A stretch of 51,245 nt of DNA, taken from positions 1-51,245 of IMG/VR virus record IMGVR_UViG_3300025127_000061; one strand, given 5' to 3'. The notes under the pieces were generated by a model, which was not told where the DNA came from, did no database searches, and worked only from the letters and a program-made list of their open reading frames with translations. This stretch comes from a virus. A program made the translations under genes and the position numbers. Below, one piece after another: positions 5,446 to 11,586 of this stretch; position 1 is the first letter of the stretch, and each line of letters begins with the position of its first letter.

Positions 5446-5891
5446 TAGGACTAGGATTATCTATAGTAGGTGGCGCCGCAGCCGAGGCTTCTAGTCAGGG
5501 GAATAGAAATGCCCCTGCACTTACTACTTGGACTGAAACGTCAGTGGGGGCAGTTACCACCCCTGCAATTACAGTTTCTGGAAATGCTAGGGCGTCACTC
5601 ATTTCTTTGTTTATAGACGAGAGTGCTGACTGGAGCGGAACCCTTGGGGATTACAGCCTCGTAAACGCTTCGGTTATAAACCTCGGAACTTCAAACGGCT
5701 TAACTGGTCAAACATACACTTTCGGTACGGACCTTGGCTCTGTTGGAGATGCAAGGGTCATTTTCACGGCCCCTCAAACATTCAACAACTCGCCCGTAAG
5801 CGCTGGGCCAGGTCAAACAATTAGAGTTACTGGAGACCTGACTCGTTCTGGATACGAAGTAAAATCAATTACAGTAGATCACACTTACTAA
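5442..5891 (+). CDS. Beta-rich virion protein, unknown (149 aa)
   Basis: A short hydrophobic N-terminus (MIGLGLSIVGGAAAEASSQG) is followed by a Thr/Ser/Val-rich beta-strand body typical of phage surface or fibre-base proteins. The N-terminus could be an anchor or a tail-attachment segment. Its start overlaps the endolysin stop (ATGA) and its stop overlaps the next gene (TAATG). No family is recognised. Confidence 0.65.
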   Translation: MIGLGLSIVGGAAAEASSQGNRNAPALTTWTETSVGAVTTPAITVSGNARASLISLFIDESADWSGTLGDYSLVNASVINLGTSNGLTGQTYTFGTDLGSVGDARVIFTAPQTFNNSPVSAGPGQTIRVTGDLTRSGYEVKSITVDHTY

Positions 5892-6031
5892 TGAATCTCT
5901 GGCCTAACCATACATCCTTTAGCTCAGAAGAAATTGTGAGCTTCTGCAAGATGTTTCTTATTGTATTCCCTCAGGAATCATTTTCAGATGAGCATGACTA
6001 CTTTGCCTCATTAAAGGCTCAACACGAATAA
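5891..6031 (+). CDS. Small hypothetical protein (46 aa)
   Basis: The frame reads MNLWPNHTSFSSEEIVSFCK and continues to a TAA at 6029-6031. It is coupled to the preceding gene by TAATG. It is acidic and aromatic, with no membrane segment. No function is recognised. Confidence 0.55.
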   Translation: MNLWPNHTSFSSEEIVSFCKMFLIVFPQESFSDEHDYFASLKAQHE

Positions 6032-6050
6032 CAACAACACAACAAGTAAA

Positions 6051-6788
6051 ATGGCTATTAGAAGAAGAAGAACATACGGAGGATCTTCTGGATCAAGGCA
6101 AGGTTCTAGCGTTTCAGGGGGTGGCGTAAAGGCCCTTCAAAACACCATTTGGGACTATATGGTTCCAGGCATCCCACTTATCCCAAGTGTGGTTTTTAGC
6201 TTTGAGGGCTACAACGTCGGCTCCGACACTGACGTCGTGTCGCTTGAAGATGTGCTTGGAATAATTGGCACTGGAAATTTTCAAACCTGCAACTTTCCTG
6301 TATACCCAAGGGCTTCCCTCACTGGACTTCTTGTTAGAACAAACATTTCAGATTTCGTTCAATATGCAGACGAACCCTTAGAAAATATTCCAACCTCTCT
6401 GGCTGACACCATACAGGTTTGTTCAGACAAGGCTCAATACATTGGATGCGATAATGGAGGTGCAAATGTCAGTCAGATTGGACTGAGAATTAAAGCGACT
6501 CCAAAAATTCAGGCTATATCATCCATTTCACAAAACGAGGTGATCATATCTTTAGATATTACTAATTTCCCACAAAACATCTTTGAAGGTTTGGGGGGTC
6601 AAGAATTTTACCCGTATAATCAATCTGTTGCTGGTCAAATCGGAAGTCTTGCTACGCCTATCCCAATAGACACTTACTTGAATAAGGGTCAAATAGCAGC
6701 CACTGGTGTTTACGTTCGACACCTTCCAAACGCTATAAACACTTCTAAAACAACACTCTCTACGAACTTTAATTTCACCCTGGGTTAA
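6051..6788 (+). CDS. Virion structural protein, unknown (245 aa)
   Basis: An Arg-rich and then Gly/Ser-rich N-terminus (MAIRRRRTYGGSSGSRQGSS) precedes a beta-rich domain with several Pro/Gly turns. This suggests a structural virion or appendage protein, but no family is recognised. It ends the first late block; its stop codon and the stop of the opposing gene share the palindrome TTAA (6785-6788). A terminator lies 20 nt downstream. Confidence 0.65.
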   Translation: MAIRRRRTYGGSSGSRQGSSVSGGGVKALQNTIWDYMVPGIPLIPSVVFSFEGYNVGSDTDVVSLEDVLGIIGTGNFQTCNFPVYPRASLTGLLVRTNISDFVQYADEPLENIPTSLADTIQVCSDKAQYIGCDNGGANVSQIGLRIKATPKIQAISSISQNEVIISLDITNFPQNIFEGLGGQEFYPYNQSVAGQIGSLATPIPIDTYLNKGQIAATGVYVRHLPNAINTSKTTLSTNFNFTLG

Positions 6789-7210
6789 TCACCTTCTAGA
6801 GATCTGTAAAAAGCCTGCACTAACAAGCGGGCTTTTTGCGTTATGGCATATCTGACTCTGTAGTTGTACTTCGTTTCCTCTCTAAATAGGTGATCTTCCA
6901 TGGTGTTTGACGGGGTCATCTTATCAAAGTGTTTGTAGATGTAACCATGCTTAACTAACTCATATACAAGCCTTTCACCTAGTTTTTTCTCTGAGTAATC
7001 GTAGTCTTCCGCAGCGTACTTGAGTGTCCAGAACTCCAGGTCGTATGCCCACAGCAAAAACATGAGCTCTTTTTCGAAGATGTCCTTGTCTCTGCAGAAG
7101 CTTTTGACCGTAGTTCTCAGCCTCTTGAGGTAGTTGTTTTTTACGTACCTTTGATTTAATCTAGAAAATTCTCTAAAAAGCTTCTTCTTTGAGACTACGC
7201 TTTTTGGCAT
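6785..7210 (-). CDS. Putative winged-helix DNA-binding protein on the opposite strand (141 aa)
   Basis: A Lys/Arg-rich helical protein begins MPKSVVSKKKLFREFSRLNQ. Residues about 60-95 (LKYAAEDYDYSEKKLGERL, then VYELVKHGYIYKHF) and the C-terminal RYAITQKARLLVQAFYRSL resemble the recognition helix and wing of MarR-like winged-helix proteins. This is a resemblance only. It is the only minus gene in the late region, starts about 10 nt from a divergent plus gene, and ends in a shared TTAA stop. It could regulate late transcription. Its own promoter would have to lie within 7222-7527. Confidence 0.65.
   Translation of the reverse strand: MPKSVVSKKKLFREFSRLNQRYVKNNYLKRLRTTVKSFCRDKDIFEKELMFLLWAYDLEFWTLKYAAEDYDYSEKKLGERLVYELVKHGYIYKHFDKMTPSNTMEDHLFREETKYNYRVRYAITQKARLLVQAFYRSLEGD
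6808..6837. terminator. Intrinsic terminator, probably bidirectional
   Basis: AAAAAGCCTGC and GCGGGCTTTTT pair over 11 positions (one G-T) with an 8-nt loop and an A or T run on each side. It would end plus-strand transcription from 3559-6788. It lies inside the 3' coding end of the minus gene (6785-7210), so it could also stop that transcript before its stop codon unless translation prevents this. Confidence 0.75.
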
Positions 7211-7221
7211 GAAATGAAGTG

Positions 7222-7527
7222 ATGATGGATAACGAAGATACAGAAGATTACCAGTTCCTAATAGAGATGCAGCAGCTCCACGGTCAAATGGAAATTTTGA
7301 TTGAGCGCTACAACATGAGGGATAGGGTGATGTCTGTAGTTGTCACTGGTCTTCTCGAACCCATTGATGAAGACACCAGCCAAATGAAAGCCTTGTTTAG
7401 CTATAACCTCGGTTCAAGGGACGAGATGGAGGAGATGGTGAATTTTATATCAAGCACTTACGAGGATCAGAACGGCGGGCCAGATCTAGAGGACCTTCTG
7501 GGTGACCTCGGCATTTCATTGAACTAA
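7222..7527 (+). CDS. Acidic hypothetical protein (101 aa)
   Basis: Start choices are GTG 7219, ATG 7222 and ATG 7225; the first ATG is used. The protein is strongly acidic, helical at the N-terminus (DYQFLIEMQQLHGQMEILIE) and ends GGPDLEDLLGDLGISLN. It has no signal peptide. It overlaps the next gene start (TAATGG). No family is recognised. Confidence 0.65.
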   Translation: MMDNEDTEDYQFLIEMQQLHGQMEILIERYNMRDRVMSVVVTGLLEPIDEDTSQMKALFSYNLGSRDEMEEMVNFISSTYEDQNGGPDLEDLLGDLGISLN

Positions 7528-7763
7528 TGGACGGACTTATACGGAAGATCATCATCGGGAGAGACCCGAAGGATGCCATGGCTTATTACGTTGGCATGAG
7601 AGCTGGCGGAGGAGAGGTGTCAACCATTATTATGGACGACGAGCACCTGTTTAAGTACAATAAGAAGAGATACCTTGTATATTTGCAGAGAGACGACTCA
7701 CAAGTTTTGTGGAAGTGCGTTGATGACATGCCTTGCATTATAGAATATGACTGCAACTTCTAA
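7527..7763 (+). CDS. Hypothetical protein (78 aa)
   Basis: Starts MDGLIRKIIIGRDPKDAMAY, coupled to the previous stop. A compact alpha/beta pattern ends in WKCVDDMPCIIEYDCNF with three cysteines. It overlaps the next gene by 17 nt. A TATATTTG at 7678-7685 inside it could promote the next gene but has no close ATG. The function is unknown. Confidence 0.65.
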   Translation: MDGLIRKIIIGRDPKDAMAYYVGMRAGGGEVSTIIMDDEHLFKYNKKRYLVYLQRDDSQVLWKCVDDMPCIIEYDCNF

Positions 7764-7914
7764 GAGTAAAGGACTGGGTGATACAGTAGAGAAGATCACC
7801 ACAGCTACTGGAATTAAAAAGCTTCTTGAGAAATACGGCCCAGAAGACTGCGGCTGTGATCAACGACGCGATAAATTAAATGAAATGTTTCCCTACAAAA
7901 ATGAAAACTCTTGA
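7747..7914 (+). CDS. Small conserved-type CxC protein (55 aa)
   Basis: The frame reads MTATSKSKGLGDTVEKITTA, then TGIKKLLEKYGPEDCGCDQR, then RDKLNEMFPYKNENS. The pattern GLGDTVEKxTxATGIKK ... CGCxxRxxKLNxxFPY is one I associate with small proteins of Bacteroidota phages (from memory, not searched). The Cys-Gly-Cys could bind metal with other residues or a partner protein. It overlaps both neighbours (17 nt upstream, 14 nt downstream), consistent with translational coupling. Confidence 0.7.
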   Translation: MTATSKSKGLGDTVEKITTATGIKKLLEKYGPEDCGCDQRRDKLNEMFPYKNENS

Positions 7915-8506
7915 CCTATTCGTTGTCGAGCTAGACAAGCAGATCAAAGACACGATAACTACCGATGGGGGCTTGGAGCTGTATGTAGACTCCAAGTGGA
8001 ATGAGTTCGAACACCGAGTGACCGAGGGTCCCGTGGTGTGTGCCCCACTTAAGCATGATACTGGTGTAGAGCCAGGCGACACCCTATACTTCCACCACCT
8101 AGTTGTACTTAATGAGGGTCAAGTACTGACTGGACACGAGAAGCACTTCTTGGTTCGCTACGATGCCAAACACACAATCAACAACCAAGCAATCGCATAC
8201 AAGAGTTCAAAAAGTGGACACATATATACTCTCGGCGGTTGGGCTCTTCTCACGCCTGTTGAAGAGGGTCCTGATCCTGGAGAACAAAGCAACCTCATCG
8301 AGGTGGTTAAGCTTACCGAGTCTCCTGTTCGCAAAGCTCGCATTGCTTTTGACGCTCCTTGGCTTGAAGAGCTTGGGGTCAGTTGTGGCGATGTTGTGGG
8401 TATTAAGAAGAACCGAGACTACGAGATAACCATTGACGGTGTGAAGTACTTTAGAGTTAGAGTAGAAGATATTCTTTATGTCGAGGAAGAAGTTCACAAC
8501 GATTGA
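7901..8506 (+). CDS. GroES-like co-chaperonin (phage)
   Basis: The 201-residue protein shows GroES-like elements in two places. These are TEGPVVCAPLKHDTGVEPGD followed by TLYFHH, and GVSCGDVVGIKKNRDYEIT followed by YFRVRVEDILYVEEE near the C-terminus; the GD turn and final DILxV strand are typical. Phage GroES analogues such as T4 gp31 help the host GroEL fold the capsid protein; the same role here is inferred. It is twice the usual ~95-aa length. ATG 7901 follows an A-rich stretch and is preferred to ATG 7880. Confidence 0.7.
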   Translation: MKTLDLFVVELDKQIKDTITTDGGLELYVDSKWNEFEHRVTEGPVVCAPLKHDTGVEPGDTLYFHHLVVLNEGQVLTGHEKHFLVRYDAKHTINNQAIAYKSSKSGHIYTLGGWALLTPVEEGPDPGEQSNLIEVVKLTESPVRKARIAFDAPWLEELGVSCGDVVGIKKNRDYEITIDGVKYFRVRVEDILYVEEEVHND

Positions 8507-8768
8507 CGCTGCCGAGCGCCTTATGAAGTCGATGGAGGCGGCTATCAACAACATGATCGACGAAGTGAAAAAACCTGTTGATCCTGAGATCAACGGGAGC
8601 GCGAGAAAAGCAGAGCTTCAGTCCATCAAACAGACCGCTACAGATTGCAAAGAGCTGATCGTTGAGAGACAACGGTTGGAACAAATGATCAAAGACCTAC
8701 AAACAAATGGAGGAATCGAAGAAGCCAAAGACTACAGCGGAGGTTTCGCTGAGAGATACTCTAAATGA
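8478..8768 (+). CDS. Helical hypothetical protein (96 aa), possible small terminase
   Basis: Starts MSRKKFTTIDAAERLMKSME and overlaps the co-chaperonin by 29 nt. It is almost wholly helical with a coiled-coil stretch (ELIVERQRLEQMIKDLQTNG). Its place about 1 kb before the large terminase would suit a small terminase subunit, but no helix-turn-helix is clear, so this is speculative. Confidence 0.6.
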   Translation: MSRKKFTTIDAAERLMKSMEAAINNMIDEVKKPVDPEINGSARKAELQSIKQTATDCKELIVERQRLEQMIKDLQTNGGIEEAKDYSGGFAERYSK

Positions 8769-8850
8769 TTGGAAAGAGATAGTATGGCAGTACAATAGAA
8801 CAGACTTCAAGTTCTGGGAGGATTCCTGGAACGGAGAGTACGAGGATTGA
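8707..8850 (+). CDS. Small acidic Trp-rich protein (47 aa)
   Basis: The frame reads MEESKKPKTTAEVSLRDTLN, then DWKEIVWQYNRTDFKFWEDS, then WNGEYED, ending TGA at 8848-8850. It overlaps the end of 8478-8768 by 62 nt in another frame. Five Trp in 47 residues is notable. No function is recognised. Confidence 0.55.
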   Translation: MEESKKPKTTAEVSLRDTLNDWKEIVWQYNRTDFKFWEDSWNGEYED

Positions 8851-8898
8851 GTTGTTGGTTTTCGTCAGACGGCCCTCTACGCAAATGGGCTTATCAAC

Positions 8899-8972
8899 TG
8901 GGGCGTAGTTCAGTTGGTTAGAGCGTCTGTCTTATACACAGGAAGTCGCGGGTTCAAGTCCCGCCGCCCCAA
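8899..8972 (+). tRNA. tRNA-Ile (anticodon UAU)
   Basis: The cloverleaf folds fully. The acceptor pairs 8899-8905 with 8965-8971 (first pair U-A). The D arm is GTTC/GAGC. The anticodon stem is TCTGT/ACAGG with loop CTTATAC giving UAU. The T arm is GCGGG/CCCGC with TTCAAGT. CCA is not encoded. It reads AUA codons, which occur often in the late genes. Confidence 0.9.
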
Positions 8973-8980
8973 CAATTTAT

Positions 8981-8988
8981 TATATTTG
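8981..8988 (+). promoter_or_regulatory. Late promoter, TATATTTG box
   Basis: TATATTTG lies 8 nt after the tRNA-Ile and 4 nt before the ATG at 8993, predicting a leaderless transcript. Confidence 0.7.
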
Positions 8989-8992
8989 TACC

Positions 8993-9220
8993 ATGAAGCT
9001 CAAGAAGCGAGACTACAAGAAAGAATACGCTAAGTACGGAAAGGGCGGAAAAGCCAAGAAGTATCGCGCTTTCTTGAACCGAATCAATCGACGTAAGGGT
9101 ACATACGGAAATGGTGATGGTCTCGACGAAGCACATGTAGGGTCGTCTGACAAAACAACTCCTCAGTCTGAATCTCAGAACAGAGCAAACAATAGGCCTA
9201 GGCGAAGACGCAGTAGGTAA
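8993..9220 (+). CDS. Small very basic protein (75 aa)
   Basis: Starts MKLKKRDYKKEYAKYGKGGK, continues AKKYRAFLNRINRRKGTYGN and ends in an Arg cluster (RPRRRRSR). The segment NGDGLDEAHVG recalls the degenerate HNH-like GDGxDxxH motif of a small protein in marine podoviruses, but the key residues are incomplete. A role in DNA compaction or as a virion protein is possible. It sits between two tRNA genes. Confidence 0.65.
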   Translation: MKLKKRDYKKEYAKYGKGGKAKKYRAFLNRINRRKGTYGNGDGLDEAHVGSSDKTTPQSESQNRANNRPRRRRSR

Positions 9221-9226
9221 GGGCAT

Positions 9227-9300
9227 GCGCTCGTAGCTCAGTTGGATAGAGCATCTGCCTTCTAAGCAGACGGTCACAGGTTCGAATCCTGTCGGGCGTA
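9227..9300 (+). tRNA. tRNA-Arg (anticodon UCU)
   Basis: The acceptor pairs 9227-9233 with 9293-9299 (two G-U pairs). The D arm is GCTC/GAGC. The anticodon stem is TCTGC/GCAGA with loop CTTCTAA giving UCU. The T arm is ACAGG/CCTGT with TTCGAAT. Discriminator A at 9300; no encoded CCA. It reads AGA, the dominant Arg codon of the late genes by eye. Confidence 0.93.
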
Positions 9301-9314
9301 CTAAATTTAATACA

Positions 9315-9446
9315 ATGGCTAAAATCCAAATAAACAACTACAAGAAGAAGCGTGTAAGACGCAAGGGTGTTCACGCTAAGACGAAGCAGTCTAAGAACAA
9401 GGGTTCGGTAAACTACAAGAAGTCTTATGCTGGTCAAGGTAGATGA
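9315..9446 (+). CDS. Very basic small protein (43 aa)
   Basis: The frame reads MAKIQINNYKKKRVRRKGVH, then AKTKQSKNKGSVNYKKSYAG, then QGR. Nearly half of its residues are Lys or Arg. It overlaps the terminase start by 20 nt. It resembles nucleic-acid-binding or ribosomal-protein-like tails; the role is unknown. Confidence 0.65.
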   Translation: MAKIQINNYKKKRVRRKGVHAKTKQSKNKGSVNYKKSYAGQGR

Positions 9447-11544
9447 CTATGATCAGGATGTTGTCTCAATTTGCCCCCACGGTACGAAAGGAGAAGTTGT
9501 TCGGATCGGTGGGTTGGACATTGCACTTCCCGCTCAGCCTGCCAAAAAAGAAATTGCTGGATATGGAAAGCCAGACGACCTGCAGCTGTGGGAGAGAGTT
9601 CCTATGCCCAAGGAACTGTCTAGGATTAAGAGTATGGATGAGTGGGCCGAAATGCCTAAAGAATTCAGGCAGAAGTTTTCTCCGTATATCGAAGAGGAAT
9701 TTCGCCGTAGGCGTGAAGGCTTTTGGTTTTACAATGGGGGCGTCCCTACATATATTACGGGTAGGCACTACATGATGCTCCAATGGACTCGGATGGACAT
9801 AGGTTATCCGAGCTTCCTTTCGTTTCAAAGGGATATTTTCTTACATTTGTCTGCGTGTGAGGTGGACCCCCGATGTATCGGGCAGTTATATACCAAGTGC
9901 AGGCGGAGCGGATACACTAACATCTGCTCTGCCGTATTGCTTGATGAAGCCACGCAAGTAAAAGACAAGCTCTTGGGGATACAGTCGAAGACTGGTAAGG
10001 ACGCTCAAGAGAATATATTCATGAAGAAGGTCGTGCAGATGTTCAGGCACTACCCCTTCTTCTTCAAACCTATTCAGGATGGAACGACCAATCCGCGCAT
10101 GGAGCTGGCTTTTCGCGAGCCGAGTAAGAGAATCACGAAGAACAATAAGACTACGCAGAAGGGCGAGGCTCTTAATACGGTTATAAACTGGAAGAACACC
10201 ACCAACAACGCTTATGACGGCGAGAAGCTTCACCTCCTGTATCTTGACGAGGCTGGTAAGTGGGAAAAACCTACAGACATAAGGGACGCCTGGAGGATTC
10301 AACGAACGTGTTTGATTGTTGGACGAAGAGTCGTCGGAAAAGCAATGGTGGGAAGCACCGTAAATCCGATGGACAAAGGAGGGAAAGAATACAAAGACCT
10401 CTGGAGGGATTCTGATCCAGAAGAAAGGAACGCGAATGGGAGAACCAGGAGTGGACTTTACAGACTTTTTATCCCTGCATTTGAATCCCTAGAAGGATTC
10501 TTCGATAAGTTCGGTAATCCAGTCGTCAACGATCCAGACAGAGTCATAGAAGGACTTGATGGAGAGGACGTTATTTTTGGCGCCAAGACTTACCTAAAGA
10601 ACGAGAGGGAGAGTCTTAAGAACGACCCATCAGAACTTAACGAGGTAACACGGCAGTTCCCTTTTACAACGGATGAAGCCTTCCGCGACAGCATCGACGG
10701 CAGTCTATTCAACATCGGAAAGATCTACGAGCAGATTCAATACAATGACGATCTGTTTCCAAATCCTGTAGTCAGAGGCAACTTCGTCTGGAAGGACGGC
10801 GTCCAAGACACACAGGTTGTATTTAAGCCTGATGCGAAGGGTAGATTCAAGATTGCTTGGATGCCTCCCGACAATTTGAGAAACCTCAAAAAAGAAGAAA
10901 GGGGTAAACGTATTGCGCCTAATGCAGAGCTGGGGGTAGGCGGGGTTGACTCCTACGACCTTGACGCCACCGTCGATGGACGGGGGTCTAAGGGAGCGCT
11001 ACACCTTTACAACAAGTTTCACATGGAACATCCATCGAACATGTTTGTAGTGGAGTATGCGTCCCGTCCGCCTTTGGCTAAGATTTTTTATGAAGACTGC
11101 CTGATGGCTGCTGTGTTCTATGGATATCCACTGTTAATTGAGAACAATAAGTACGGTATCGCAAGATACTTTGAATCAAGAGGTTATGACGGGTATCTAA
11201 TGTCAAGGCCTTATCACTTGAGGGCCGCCAACTCAAAGGTCAATGTAAAGACCAAGGGTATTCCCTCAAACTCACAAGATGTAATCCAAGCTCATGCACA
11301 CGCCATTGAATCATACATACATGACCATATTGGCATGCACAGAGAGACAGGGGAGTATGGTAAGATGTATTTTAACAATACTCTTGAAGACTGGATTGGC
11401 TTTAAGATCAACGACCGTACTAAGTTTGACCTTACGATTAGTTCGGGTCTTGCTCTTCTTGGTGCCCAAAAGTCAAAGCTTAAAAAGAAAGAGGTAAACT
11501 TTGACGAAAAGAAGTTCTTTAGAAGATACAAGCCAATCGGGTGA
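9427..11544 (+). CDS. terL: Terminase large subunit
   Basis: DNA-packaging ATPase and nuclease, 705 aa, the usual size for this group. A deviant Walker A (KCRRSGYTN, residues about 158-165) has Tyr in place of the usual Lys. Walker B is LLYLDEAGK (about 270-278), with motif III near VGSTVN. The nuclease region shows GVGGVDSYDLD and later KINDRTKFDLTISSG, which carry the expected acidic residues. The start overlaps the small gene upstream; no better ATG is visible downstream before conserved sequence. The portal follows, as is usual. Confidence 0.92.
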   Translation: MLVKVDDYDQDVVSICPHGTKGEVVRIGGLDIALPAQPAKKEIAGYGKPDDLQLWERVPMPKELSRIKSMDEWAEMPKEFRQKFSPYIEEEFRRRREGFWFYNGGVPTYITGRHYMMLQWTRMDIGYPSFLSFQRDIFLHLSACEVDPRCIGQLYTKCRRSGYTNICSAVLLDEATQVKDKLLGIQSKTGKDAQENIFMKKVVQMFRHYPFFFKPIQDGTTNPRMELAFREPSKRITKNNKTTQKGEALNTVINWKNTTNNAYDGEKLHLLYLDEAGKWEKPTDIRDAWRIQRTCLIVGRRVVGKAMVGSTVNPMDKGGKEYKDLWRDSDPEERNANGRTRSGLYRLFIPAFESLEGFFDKFGNPVVNDPDRVIEGLDGEDVIFGAKTYLKNERESLKNDPSELNEVTRQFPFTTDEAFRDSIDGSLFNIGKIYEQIQYNDDLFPNPVVRGNFVWKDGVQDTQVVFKPDAKGRFKIAWMPPDNLRNLKKEERGKRIAPNAELGVGGVDSYDLDATVDGRGSKGALHLYNKFHMEHPSNMFVVEYASRPPLAKIFYEDCLMAAVFYGYPLLIENNKYGIARYFESRGYDGYLMSRPYHLRAANSKVNVKTKGIPSNSQDVIQAHAHAIESYIHDHIGMHRETGEYGKMYFNNTLEDWIGFKINDRTKFDLTISSGLALLGAQKSKLKKKEVNFDEKKFFRRYKPIG

Positions 11545-11559
11545 CAATCAGATTATTTC

Positions 11560-11567
11560 TATATTTG
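11560..11567 (+). promoter_or_regulatory. Late promoter, TATATTTG box, before portal
   Basis: TATATTTG is followed after 5 nt by an ATG at 11573. That ATG opens only a 4-codon frame (MQNL) whose TGA overlaps the portal ATG as TGATG (11585-11589). Confidence 0.72.
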
Positions 11568-11586
11568 CAAAAATGCAGAATCTCTG

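Noticed and set aside
7678-7685. TATATTTG as another late promoter
   Set aside because: It lies inside a gene with no ATG within 10 nt, unlike most promoter copies; it might serve 7747 but the support is weak.
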